Translations under genes and position numbers: made by a program
Assembly: GCA_964504655.1 (NCBI GenBank)
Contig: CAZDFD010000003.1
Location: 35,548-99,547, forward strand
Origin: JANXAZ01 sp964504655
GTDB lineage: Bacteria > Pseudomonadota > Alphaproteobacteria > Geminicoccales > Geminicoccaceae
Reading direction: 5' to 3'
DNA length: 64,000 bases
Notes under the pieces: generated by a model
What the model was told of the DNA's origin: nothing
What the model saw: only the letters and a program-made list of their open reading frames with translations
The model's database searches: none
Shown here: in pieces, positions 17,298 through 26,458 of the stretch
How the letters are laid out: each line of letters begins with the position of its first letter
Position numbering within the stretch: the first letter of the stretch is position 1

Positions 17298-17330
17298 CGT
17301 GACGGGACCTTCACCGGGTCGTCACCGTCG
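17298..17330. promoter_or_regulatory. Candidate PhoB half-sites between ugpA and ugpB
   Basis: On the plus strand CCTTCAC (17308-17314) and TCGTCAC (17319-17325) place two TCAC cores exactly 11 bases apart, the spacing of a Pho box, but each half-site matches only about 4 of 7 bases of the CTGTCAT consensus. It lies in the 128-base divergent promoter region of a UGP system, where PhoB control would be expected. Weak on sequence alone; context raises it. Confidence 0.35.
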
Positions 17331-17381
17331 CAGGCCCTTCTGCGTCGGGGTCCCGCCCGCGTCCGGCTGGAGGATTCGCCC

Positions 17382-18662
17382 GTGCACCGCCGATCCCTGC
17401 TCTCCTCGATCGTCCCGAGCGCCGCGGTCGTCGCGGCGAGCCTCGTCCTCCCGCTCGCCCCGGCTCGGGCGGCCACGGAGGTGACCTTCTGGCATTCCTT
17501 CGCCTCGGGCGAAGGGGCCAAGGCGATCGCCGCCATGGTCGAGCGGTTCCACGCGGCCCAACCCGAGGTCCGCGTCAAGGCGGAGTTCGCCGGCAGCTAC
17601 GGTGATCTCGTGACCAAGCTGCAGGCGGCGATCCCGGCCAGGCGCCAGCCGCATCTCGTGATGCTCGAGATCACCCGCTACGGGCTGTTCGCCGAACGCG
17701 GGGCGCTCGCGCCGCTCGAGCCCTTCCTCGAGCGCGAGGGGACGAGCTTCACCGAGCAGATCCGCCCCTTCGCCCGCGAGGCCGCGTCCTACAAGGGCCG
17801 CTCCTTCGTCCTGCCGTTCAACGTCTCGACCCCGCTTCTCTATTACAATCGCGATCTGTTCGCCGCGGCCGGCCTCGACCCGGACAAGGCGCCCGCCACC
17901 TGGGACGAGCTCCTGGCCGCCGCCCGCAAGCTGCAGCGCACCGAGAACGGCCGGCCGGCCGTGTGGGGCATCAACCCGCCGCCCCAGTGGGTGCGCTGGG
18001 CGATGACCCATCAGGCGGGCGGCGGATGGGTCCTGCCGGACACCGACGAGGTGCTGATCGACCGGCCGGAGTCGGTCGAGGCCTACCGCACCGCCGCCTC
18101 CTGGGTGATCGAGCACGGTCTGGCGTCCAAGGACGCCGCGCTCGACGAGAAGGTGGCGGTGCAATATTTCCTCTCCGGGCAGGCGGCGATCCACTTCGAT
18201 TCGACCGGCTCGCTCGGCAACCTCAAGCGGGACGCCAAGTTCTCGGTCGGCGTGGCCCCCCTGCCCTGCAAGCTGCGCTGCGCCGCTCCGGTGGGCGGCG
18301 CGGTGATCGGGCTCCTGGCGGGCCATCCGCCGGCCGAGACCGAGGCCGCCTGGCGGTTCCTCGCGTTCATCAATCGCCCGGAGCAGAACGCCACGGTGTT
18401 CGCGCTCACGGGCTACCTCCCGGTGCTCGCCGCCACCCCGACCATGCCCGAGGCCAAGGCGCGGCTCGAGGGCGATCCCGCCTGGTCGGCCGCGATCAAG
18501 CAGCTCGATGTAGCCTTCGTGCGCGCCCGCCCGCCGGCCATGCCCGCGATCCGCGCCAAGGAGGAGCAGGTCTGGCAGGCGATCGTGCTCGGCAAGCAGT
18601 CCGCGGAGCAGGCCCTCGCCGAGTTCGCCCAGGAGATGCGGCGGCTTCTGGCCGGAAGCTGA
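17382..18662 (+). CDS. ugpB: ABC transporter substrate-binding protein, UgpB-like
   Basis: 426-residue periplasmic protein with a signal peptide (SAAVVAASLVLPLAPARA) and the extracellular-solute-binding family 1 fold. TEVTFWHSFASGEGAKAI, the LVTKLQAAI segment, and FVLPFNVSTPLLYYNRDLF match UgpB-type glycerol-3-phosphate binders, including the aromatic and Ser-Thr positions near the ligand pocket. GTG at 17382 follows GGAGG with 8 bases of spacing, which is the best-supported start. It is transcribed away from ugpA. A 10-G run and a large inverted repeat follow its stop. Confidence 0.87.
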   Translation: MHRRSLLSSIVPSAAVVAASLVLPLAPARAATEVTFWHSFASGEGAKAIAAMVERFHAAQPEVRVKAEFAGSYGDLVTKLQAAIPARRQPHLVMLEITRYGLFAERGALAPLEPFLEREGTSFTEQIRPFAREAASYKGRSFVLPFNVSTPLLYYNRDLFAAAGLDPDKAPATWDELLAAARKLQRTENGRPAVWGINPPPQWVRWAMTHQAGGGWVLPDTDEVLIDRPESVEAYRTAASWVIEHGLASKDAALDEKVAVQYFLSGQAAIHFDSTGSLGNLKRDAKFSVGVAPLPCKLRCAAPVGGAVIGLLAGHPPAETEAAWRFLAFINRPEQNATVFALTGYLPVLAATPTMPEAKARLEGDPAWSAAIKQLDVAFVRARPPAMPAIRAKEEQVWQAIVLGKQSAEQALAEFAQEMRRLLAGS

Positions 18663-18676
18663 CCCGGGCTCGGCGC

Positions 18677-18716
18677 CGCTCCCGGGGGGGGGGCGGGCGG
18701 CTTCGCCCGGGGAGCG
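18677..18716. other. Inverted repeat with a G10 run after ugpB
   Basis: CGCTCCC (18677-18683) and GGGAGCG (18710-18716) can pair, enclosing a run of ten G (18684-18693) and a GGCGGCTTCGCC-like inner loop. It may act as the end of the ugpB transcript, but there is no T-run, so it is not called a terminator. The homopolymer is a likely site of sequencing error. Confidence 0.4.
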
Positions 18717-18764
18717 CGACGGGTCGGCTCGACCCTGCTAGAATGCTCCTTGGAGGAGGAGCGC

Positions 18765-19322
18765 ATGGCCGAGCCTGCCCGTCGCCTGACGACCGTCGAG
18801 GAGTTCCTGGCCTTCGACGACGGCACCCAGACCCGCTACGAGCTCGTGGGCGGCGAGCTCGTGGCGATGGCCGCGGCGAGCCCGGTGCACGGTATCGCGC
18901 TCGTCAACCTCGCCGCGATCGTTCGCTCGCACCTGCCACCCGGTTGCCGCGCGATGAGCCAAGTGACCGTCCGGGTGAGCGCGACCGATGCCTTCGTGCC
19001 CGATCTGGTGGTGAGCTGTCGGCCCACGCCGGAGCCGCGCATCGTCGAGCAGCCCTCGCTCGTCGTCGAGATCCTTTCGCCCACGACGCGCAGCTTCGAC
19101 CTCGGCGAGAAGGCCGACCGCTACAGCCAGCTGCCTTCCTGCCGCGAGATCTGGCTCGTGGACAGCACGCGGCCGTGGATGCGGCTCTGGCGACGGGCGG
19201 GTGAGCTCTGGACCGTCACGCTGCCGATCGTCGAGGGCGGCTTCACGAGCGAAGTCCTGGGCACCGAGATCGCGCTCGCCGAGCTCTACCGCGGCGTCGA
19301 GCCCGCGGCCGCGGAAGGCTGA
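18765..19322 (+). CDS. Uma2 family (DUF820) putative endonuclease
   Basis: 185-residue protein of the Uma2 family, with a PD-(D/E)XK-like nuclease core: RYELVGGELV (first Glu), VPDLVVSC (Asp), LVVEILSPTTRSFD (Glu) and the EKADRYSQLPSCREIWLVD region (Lys). ATG at 18765 is preceded by GGAGGAGGA; a TTG five codons earlier is possible but unlikely. The family is abundant in cyanobacteria and in many GC-rich bacteria, its biological role is unsettled, and no partner gene is adjacent. Single-gene unit between ugpB and the IlvD/Edd gene. Confidence 0.85.
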   Translation: MAEPARRLTTVEEFLAFDDGTQTRYELVGGELVAMAAASPVHGIALVNLAAIVRSHLPPGCRAMSQVTVRVSATDAFVPDLVVSCRPTPEPRIVEQPSLVVEILSPTTRSFDLGEKADRYSQLPSCREIWLVDSTRPWMRLWRRAGELWTVTLPIVEGGFTSEVLGTEIALAELYRGVEPAAAEG

Positions 19323-19396
19323 GCCGCGTCCGGTCGGGGTTCTCCCGCCCGCCGTCACCCCCTAGCCTGCGGGCCGCGGCGAGCGAGGGAGGACCG

Positions 19397-21121
<1,725 letters not shown>

Positions 21122-21201
21122 GCGCCGCGACCGTTCGCGGGTTGTCTCCCCGGCCGGCGGTCGCCACAAGCTCGACCGAGGATGGGGGAAAGGGACCGAG
21201 C

Positions 21202-23913
21202 GTGGACGAGCGGGACGGGCGGTGCGCCGAGGAGCGGGCAGCGAGCTGGCACGCCGCCGAGCTAGAGGAATGCCTGCGCGCGCTCGGCAGCCGGCCGGAG
21301 GGGCTGAGCCCGGCGGAGGCCGAGGAGCGGCTCGCCCGCTTCGGCTTCAACCGGCTGCCCGAGCCGCCCCGCAAGGGGCCCTTGGTGCGGTTCCTCCTCC
21401 AGTTCCACAACCTCCTGATCTACGTGCTCCTGGTGGCGGCCGTCCTCTCGCTGCTCTTCGAGCATCCGGTCGACGCCGCGGTCATTCTGGGCGTCGTTCT
21501 GATCAACGCGGTCGTCGGGTTCGTCCAGGAGGGCAAAGCCGAGGCCGCGCTCGAGGCGATCCGCGGCATGGTCGACCCCAAGGCCTCGGTGCTGCGCGAG
21601 GGCCGGCGGCTCACCGTTCCGGCCGAGCGGGTGGTGCCGGGCGACGTCGTGCTCTTGGAAGCGGGCGATCGGGTACCGGCCGATCTGCGCTTGTTGCGCG
21701 CCAGGGGCCTCAGGATCGACGAGGCGATCCTGACCGGCGAGTCGGTCCCGGTCGACAAGAGCACGAACCCCGCGCCGCGGGAGGCGGCGCTCGGCGATCG
21801 ACCCTGCATGGCGTTCTCCGGCACCTTCGTCGTCGCCGGGCAGGGCACGGGCGTGGTCGTTGCGACCGGTGCCGAGACCGAGCTCGGCAAGATCGGCAAG
21901 CTTCTGGGCCAGGTCGAGCGGCTCGAAACCCCGCTGTTGCGGCAGATGGCGGGCTTCGCCCGCACCCTCACGGTCGTGATCCTCGCGGTCTCCGCGGCCG
22001 CCTTTCCCTTCGCCTGGCTGGTCCAGGCCTATCCGCTCGACCTTTCCTTCATGACGGTCGTCGGGCTCGCCGTCGCCGCCATCCCCGAGGGCCTGCCGGC
22101 GGTCATGACGATCACGCTCGCCATCGGCGTGCAGCGCATGGCCCGCCGCAACGCCATCATCCGCCGCCTGCCGGCGGTCGAGACCTTGGGCTCGGTCTCG
22201 GTCATCTGCTCGGACAAGACCGGCACGCTCACCCGCAACGAGATGACCGTGCAGACGGTCCGCACCGCGTCGGCGCTCGCCCGCGTCTCCGGCAGCGGCT
22301 ACGCCGCCGAGGGCGCGTTCTCGTCCGACGGTGCGCGGATCGACCCGCTCGCCGACCCGGTGCTGGCCGAGCTGATCGAGGGCGGCCTGCTCTGCAACGA
22401 CGCCGAGGTCCGGCACGGCGAGGCTGGCTGGCTCGTCGACGGCGATCCGATGGAAGGCGCGCTCGTCACGCTCGCGATGAAGGCCGGTCTCGACCCGGCG
22501 ACCGTGCGCAGGGACCTGGTGCGGCTCGACGAGATCCCCTTCGACAGCCGTCACCGGTTCATGGCGACACTGCACCGGAGCCCGGACGGCCACCGCTTCG
22601 TGATCGTCAAGGGCGCGCCCGAACGACTGCTCGAGATGTGCCGGACCGAGCGGACGACCGAAGGCGAGCGGCCCGTGGATGCCGCCTTCTGGCGGGCGGC
22701 GGCCGAGGAGCTGGCCGGCCGCGGTCAGCGGGTGCTGGCGCTCGCCCGCGCGCCGGCACCACCCGGCGACCGGCCGCTCGAGCCCCGGGACGTCGAGGGT
22801 GGCTGCGTGCTCGTGGGCCTCGTGGGCCTGATCGACCCGCCGCGCGAGGAAGCGGTGGCGGCGGTCGCCGAATGCCACACGGCCGGCATCCGGGTCGTCA
22901 TGATCACCGGCGACCACGCCACGACCGCCAAGGAGATCGCCCGCCAGCTCGGCATCGCCCGCGAGCCGTCGGTCGCGACCGGCAACGAGCTCGACGCGCT
23001 CGACGCCGAAGGCTTCCGGCGGGCCGCCCGGGAGGTCCACGTCTTCGCCCGCACCACCCCCGAGCACAAGCTGCGTCTGGTCGAGGCGCTGCAGGCGGAT
23101 GGGCGGATCGTCGCCATGACCGGCGACGGGGTCAACGACGCGCCGGCCCTCAAGCGCGCCGACGTCGGTGTGGCGATGGGGATGAAGGGGACCGAGGCCG
23201 CCAAGGAGGCGGCCCAGATGGTGCTCGCGGACGACAACTTCGCCTCGATCGTGGCGGCCGTGCGTGAGGGCCGCACGGTCTACGACAACCTCATGAAGGT
23301 CATCGGCTGGACTCTGCCCACCAACGGCGGCGAGGCCCTGACGATCCTGGCGGCGCTCGCCCTGGGCCTGGCCCTGCCCGTGACCCCGGTGCAGATCCTC
23401 TGGATCAACATGGTGACCGCGGTGGCGCTCGGCCTCACCCTGGCCTTCGAGCCGACCGAGCCCGGCACCATGCGCCGGCCGCCGCGGCCGGCCGACCGGC
23501 CGATCCTCTCGGGCGAGCTCGTCTGGCGCATCCTCTTCGTCTCGGTGCTGTTCGTCTGCGGCGCCTTCGGCGTGTTCTACTGGGCCGACCTGCGCGGCGA
23601 GACGATCGAGGAGGCGCGGACCCTGGTCGTCAACACGATCGTCGTCATGGAGATCTTCTATCTCTTCAGCGTCCGCTACGTGCACGGCACCTCGCTCACC
23701 GTCGAGGGGCTCGTCGGCACGCCGGCGGTGCTGATCGGGGTGAGCGTGACCGTGCTCGCCCAGCTCGCCCTCACCTACCTCCCCTGGATGCAGTCCCTGT
23801 TCCAGACCCGCCCGGTCGGCCTGCTCGACGGGATCGTCGTGCTGGCGGTGGGTGTGGCCCTCCTGGTGCTCTGCGAGCTCGAGAAGCGGCTCCGCGCCCG
23901 GCTCCAGGGCTAG
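21202..23913 (+). CDS. Cation-transporting P-type ATPase (P2, Ca2+-like)
   Basis: 903-residue ATPase with all phosphorylation-cycle motifs: LTGES (actuator), SDKTGTLT (phosphorylated Asp), a KGAPERLL nucleotide region, TGDGVNDAPALK (hinge), and VAAIPEGLPAV in helix 4 with the calcium-site glutamate. Helix 5 keeps NGGE, but in helix 6 (ILWINMVTAVALGL) the Asp that binds both calcium ions in SERCA is Ala. The pattern resembles mycobacterial CtpF-like pumps; cation identity is therefore open. GTG at 21202 follows AAAGGGACC. Very long frames extending further upstream lie over the dehydratase and are shadows. Its stop overlaps the stop of the convergent gene. Confidence 0.88.
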   Translation: MDERDGRCAEERAASWHAAELEECLRALGSRPEGLSPAEAEERLARFGFNRLPEPPRKGPLVRFLLQFHNLLIYVLLVAAVLSLLFEHPVDAAVILGVVLINAVVGFVQEGKAEAALEAIRGMVDPKASVLREGRRLTVPAERVVPGDVVLLEAGDRVPADLRLLRARGLRIDEAILTGESVPVDKSTNPAPREAALGDRPCMAFSGTFVVAGQGTGVVVATGAETELGKIGKLLGQVERLETPLLRQMAGFARTLTVVILAVSAAAFPFAWLVQAYPLDLSFMTVVGLAVAAIPEGLPAVMTITLAIGVQRMARRNAIIRRLPAVETLGSVSVICSDKTGTLTRNEMTVQTVRTASALARVSGSGYAAEGAFSSDGARIDPLADPVLAELIEGGLLCNDAEVRHGEAGWLVDGDPMEGALVTLAMKAGLDPATVRRDLVRLDEIPFDSRHRFMATLHRSPDGHRFVIVKGAPERLLEMCRTERTTEGERPVDAAFWRAAAEELAGRGQRVLALARAPAPPGDRPLEPRDVEGGCVLVGLVGLIDPPREEAVAAVAECHTAGIRVVMITGDHATTAKEIARQLGIAREPSVATGNELDALDAEGFRRAAREVHVFARTTPEHKLRLVEALQADGRIVAMTGDGVNDAPALKRADVGVAMGMKGTEAAKEAAQMVLADDNFASIVAAVREGRTVYDNLMKVIGWTLPTNGGEALTILAALALGLALPVTPVQILWINMVTAVALGLTLAFEPTEPGTMRRPPRPADRPILSGELVWRILFVSVLFVCGAFGVFYWADLRGETIEEARTLVVNTIVVMEIFYLFSVRYVHGTSLTVEGLVGTPAVLIGVSVTVLAQLALTYLPWMQSLFQTRPVGLLDGIVVLAVGVALLVLCELEKRLRARLQG

Positions 23914-25367
23914 GCACCCCGGGGCTCGGCCTCCACGCCCGGGGTGACGAGCCGCTCCCGGGCGGCGCGCATGCAGCGGGCGACTTCGCCGGCCCGAACG
24001 AAGGCCGGGTCGGCCTCGAGCAGGGCCAACAGCGTGCGCGCCCGATCGGGCGGCAGCGGCGGTCCGCCGCCCGCCTCGAGGCGGGCCGGCGGCGGCGCGG
24101 CGCCGCCCGGCGCCGGATCGAAGCCACCCGCCTCCTCGGCGAGGCCCAGCCGCCCGCCCTCGCGCAGCTCCACGAGCTGGTCGAGCTGCCAGGCGGTGCG
24201 CAGCCCCTGCGCGCGCAGCCGCCGGTAGAGATCGGGCTTGAGCTGGACCAGGAGGCAGGCCTGGCCGATCCAGTCGATCACCTGCGGCAGGCTGAACGGC
24301 GTCCTGAGCGTCAGATGCAGCGGGTTGGCCGCGACCAGGCCCTGCGCGTCGTGGATCCCGGCCTCGGCCAGCCGCACGCGCGTGTAGGCGTCGATGCCCT
24401 CGATCATTTCGAGCTCGAGCTCGTCGGCGCGCTGCTCGGCGCCGGCGCCGAACAGGCGGCGGGTCCGCCCGGCCAGCCAGCGCAGCGCCACCTCGGGCAC
24501 GACGCCGGCGGCGAAGGCCACGAGCAGCACCGCGACCTCGTCCCAGCGCTGGGCGTTGTCGAGATCGCCCGGCACCAGGAGGATCTTGGTGTGGTAGACG
24601 AACAGGGCCACGATCGCGGCGCCCAGGAGGCGGAGCGCGATCGTCTGGTAGGCGTGGCCGGTGACGTCCCTGAGCGCCATCCGCCGCGAGAGGTAGGTGA
24701 TCGACCAGAGGAGCGCGCCCAGGAATGCGAAGGCGAGGCAGAGGAGCGCGCCCGCCTGGTGGTCGACAAGGGCGCGCAGCACCTCGGGCGCGAGCGGCTC
24801 GCCGCCGAGCACGCCGCCCTGGGCCGCGAGCGGGCCGCCCAGGAGCAGGCTCGGCCGGCCGGCCAGATCGAGCCGATCGGCCGAGAAGGCGAGGAGGCCC
24901 AGCGCCAGGGCGAGCAGGACCGCCAGGAGGAAGGAGGGCAGCGAGACGTTCTTGAGGAAGGTCGGCTCCTCGATCCCCGTCTCGTAGTCCTCGATCCGGC
25001 TCTCCGGCCGCAGCCCCTGGCCGTCGCGGGTGAGGAACGGCCGCAGCGCCAGCGTGCCGCCCAGACGGTAGGCGAACGCCGCCTTGCGGAGCTCCTCGAT
25101 GTCGGAGTTGGAGCCCAGCCGGCGGAACCAGCGCCCGACCACGAGCAGCGAGACCAGGGCGACCGAGAGGAGCGTGACGCCGGCCCAGGGCAGGCTGGTC
25201 GGATCGAGGCGGGCGGCCTCGCCGGGCGGATGCCGCCACCACCACAGGAGGAACGCCGCGATCGGCCCACCGGCCAGGAGGACCGCCGAGACCACGGCAC
25301 CGATCTCCATGCGACGGCCGATCTGCTCGCGCCGATCGGCGGGCCCGCGGAACCGGATGCCCCACAT
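23910..25367 (-). CDS. Conserved membrane protein of unknown function
   Basis: 485 residues, family not recognised. N-terminal half has about six hydrophobic helices: two near residues 20-80, one near 145-165, and three near 205-305. Between them lie charged loops (residues 85-140). The C-terminal third is soluble: an EGIDAYTRVRLAEAGIHDAQGL segment, shown here in part, resembles a helix-hairpin-helix repeat, followed by DWIGQACLLVQLKPDLYRRLRAQG and a proline/glycine-rich linker. ATG at 25367 is preferred, with GGGGGTGA upstream; a GTG at 25403 would add 12 residues. Convergent with the P-type ATPase, with the two stop codons sharing a CTAG. Confidence 0.7.
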   Translation of the reverse strand: MWGIRFRGPADRREQIGRRMEIGAVVSAVLLAGGPIAAFLLWWWRHPPGEAARLDPTSLPWAGVTLLSVALVSLLVVGRWFRRLGSNSDIEELRKAAFAYRLGGTLALRPFLTRDGQGLRPESRIEDYETGIEEPTFLKNVSLPSFLLAVLLALALGLLAFSADRLDLAGRPSLLLGGPLAAQGGVLGGEPLAPEVLRALVDHQAGALLCLAFAFLGALLWSITYLSRRMALRDVTGHAYQTIALRLLGAAIVALFVYHTKILLVPGDLDNAQRWDEVAVLLVAFAAGVVPEVALRWLAGRTRRLFGAGAEQRADELELEMIEGIDAYTRVRLAEAGIHDAQGLVAANPLHLTLRTPFSLPQVIDWIGQACLLVQLKPDLYRRLRAQGLRTAWQLDQLVELREGGRLGLAEEAGGFDPAPGGAAPPPARLEAGGGPPLPPDRARTLLALLEADPAFVRAGEVARCMRAARERLVTPGVEAEPRGA

Positions 25368-25439
25368 CGCCGTCACCCCCGGCCGCTCGCGTCGCGCGAG
25401 CACGACAGCAAGGATTCTACGCCTCGGGCGTTCGTCCGC

Positions 25440-25940
25440 CTAGGGGGCCGGGCGATCCTCGCCCTGGTCGAGCTCGGCCGCCCGAGCGAAGGCCGGCCCG
25501 GACAGGGCGTGCGCCAGGATCGGCTCGCGGACGGCGCCGAGCGCGCGGTAGAAGGCGTTGGCCGGCTCGTTCCAGGGCTTCGAGCACCACCAGAGGAAGC
25601 TCAGCCCACGGGCGCGGGCGTGCGCGGCGCAGGCCGCCAGGAGCCGCCGCCCGACGCCCTGGCGGCGCGCCTCCGGCACCACGTAGAGGTCGATCAGGTA
25701 GGCGCCGCGAGCCGCCCACTCGCTGGCGTAGCTCGGCTCGAGGAAGGCGTAGCCGACGAGCGTGCCGTCGCGCTCGGCCACGAGCGCGTCGAAGGCACGG
25801 CCGGGGCCGAGCCCGTCGCGCGCCAGCGCCGCCGCGTCCAGATGCTCGGTGGGCTCGCCCACGAGGGCGTTGAGATGGGCGGCCATGGCCACGACGGCCT
25901 CGACGTCGCGCGGCTCGGCGGCGCGGACGGTGATCGGCAC
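25440..25940 (-). CDS. GNAT family N-acetyltransferase
   Basis: 166 residues with the GNAT acetyl-CoA-binding signature DLYVVPEARRQGVGRRLL and a downstream ALGAVREPI segment, preceded by the ITVRAAEPRDVEAVVAM opening common in this family. The GTG at 25940 is chosen because GGAGGATCC lies 7 bases upstream; longer frames cross the divergent intergenic region. Substrate unknown. It stands alone on the minus strand, divergent from the 114-residue hypothetical gene. Confidence 0.85.
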   Translation of the reverse strand: MPITVRAAEPRDVEAVVAMAAHLNALVGEPTEHLDAAALARDGLGPGRAFDALVAERDGTLVGYAFLEPSYASEWAARGAYLIDLYVVPEARRQGVGRRLLAACAAHARARGLSFLWWCSKPWNEPANAFYRALGAVREPILAHALSGPAFARAAELDQGEDRPAP

Positions 25941-26022
25941 GGCGGATCCTCCGCGAGACCGTGGCGCCCTGCGGCCCGGGCCTCTAGGCTCGAGGGAACG
26001 CCGCAACCGGAACAGGCCAGCC

Positions 26023-26367
26023 ATGCCCGAGCCCGTCAACCCGCAGAAGCTCAACCCGCTGCAGCTCAAGACGCTCGCCATCCTGCAGGCGCTCGCCGAG
26101 GAGCCGGCGTTCGCCGATCCGCCGGACGGCCAAGGCACGGTGCGGATCCGCGCCCTGCCGCACGCACACGGCGACCATTTCCACATCGGCGGCCGGGTGG
26201 TGCTCGCCCGGGACGCAACCGGGCTGGCCAACCCCAACGTCTACAACGTGCTGGCCCGCAAGGGCCTGATCCTGGCCGGGCCGGCCGGCGAGCCGGTGCT
26301 GACCGCGGCGGGCCGCACCTATGCGACCGGGGTCGCGGCCGCCGTCCTGCACACCACCGGCCATTGA
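26023..26367 (+). CDS. Conserved hypothetical protein with a His-rich motif
   Basis: 114-residue soluble protein. After an N-terminal LNPLQLKTLAILQALAEE helix it carries PHAHGDHFHIG, a five-histidine/aspartate cluster that could bind a metal, then VVLARDATGLANPNVYNVLARKGL, which looks like a winged-helix-type strand-helix, and a short C-terminal part. Similar small proteins occur in other alphaproteobacteria as far as I recall, without a known function. ATG at 26023; ribosome site weak. Lies 91 bases before the Pta operon, with a 6-bp inverted repeat (GGCCAC/GTGGCC) between. Confidence 0.6.
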   Translation: MPEPVNPQKLNPLQLKTLAILQALAEEPAFADPPDGQGTVRIRALPHAHGDHFHIGGRVVLARDATGLANPNVYNVLARKGLILAGPAGEPVLTAAGRTYATGVAAAVLHTTGH

Positions 26368-26458
26368 GGCCGCGGCCACCTGCCACAGTGGCCTTGGATC
26401 CGTCACATCCGGCTGGTAGCTTGATCTACTCGGTATTGCAGGACGCTCGGCAGGCACC

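Noticed and set aside
21262..25365. A 1367-codon open frame on the minus strand across the P-type ATPase
   Set aside because: It is antisense to a clear ATPase with all catalytic motifs and out of frame with the membrane protein beyond it. Long open antisense frames are expected at this GC content. The same holds for other very long frames, such as those upstream of 21202 on the plus strand.
26390..26458. Pho box before the MaoC-Pta gene
   Set aside because: A single CCGTCAC is present, but no second unit at 11 bases. Expected from the Sinorhizobium precedent but not supported by sequence here.
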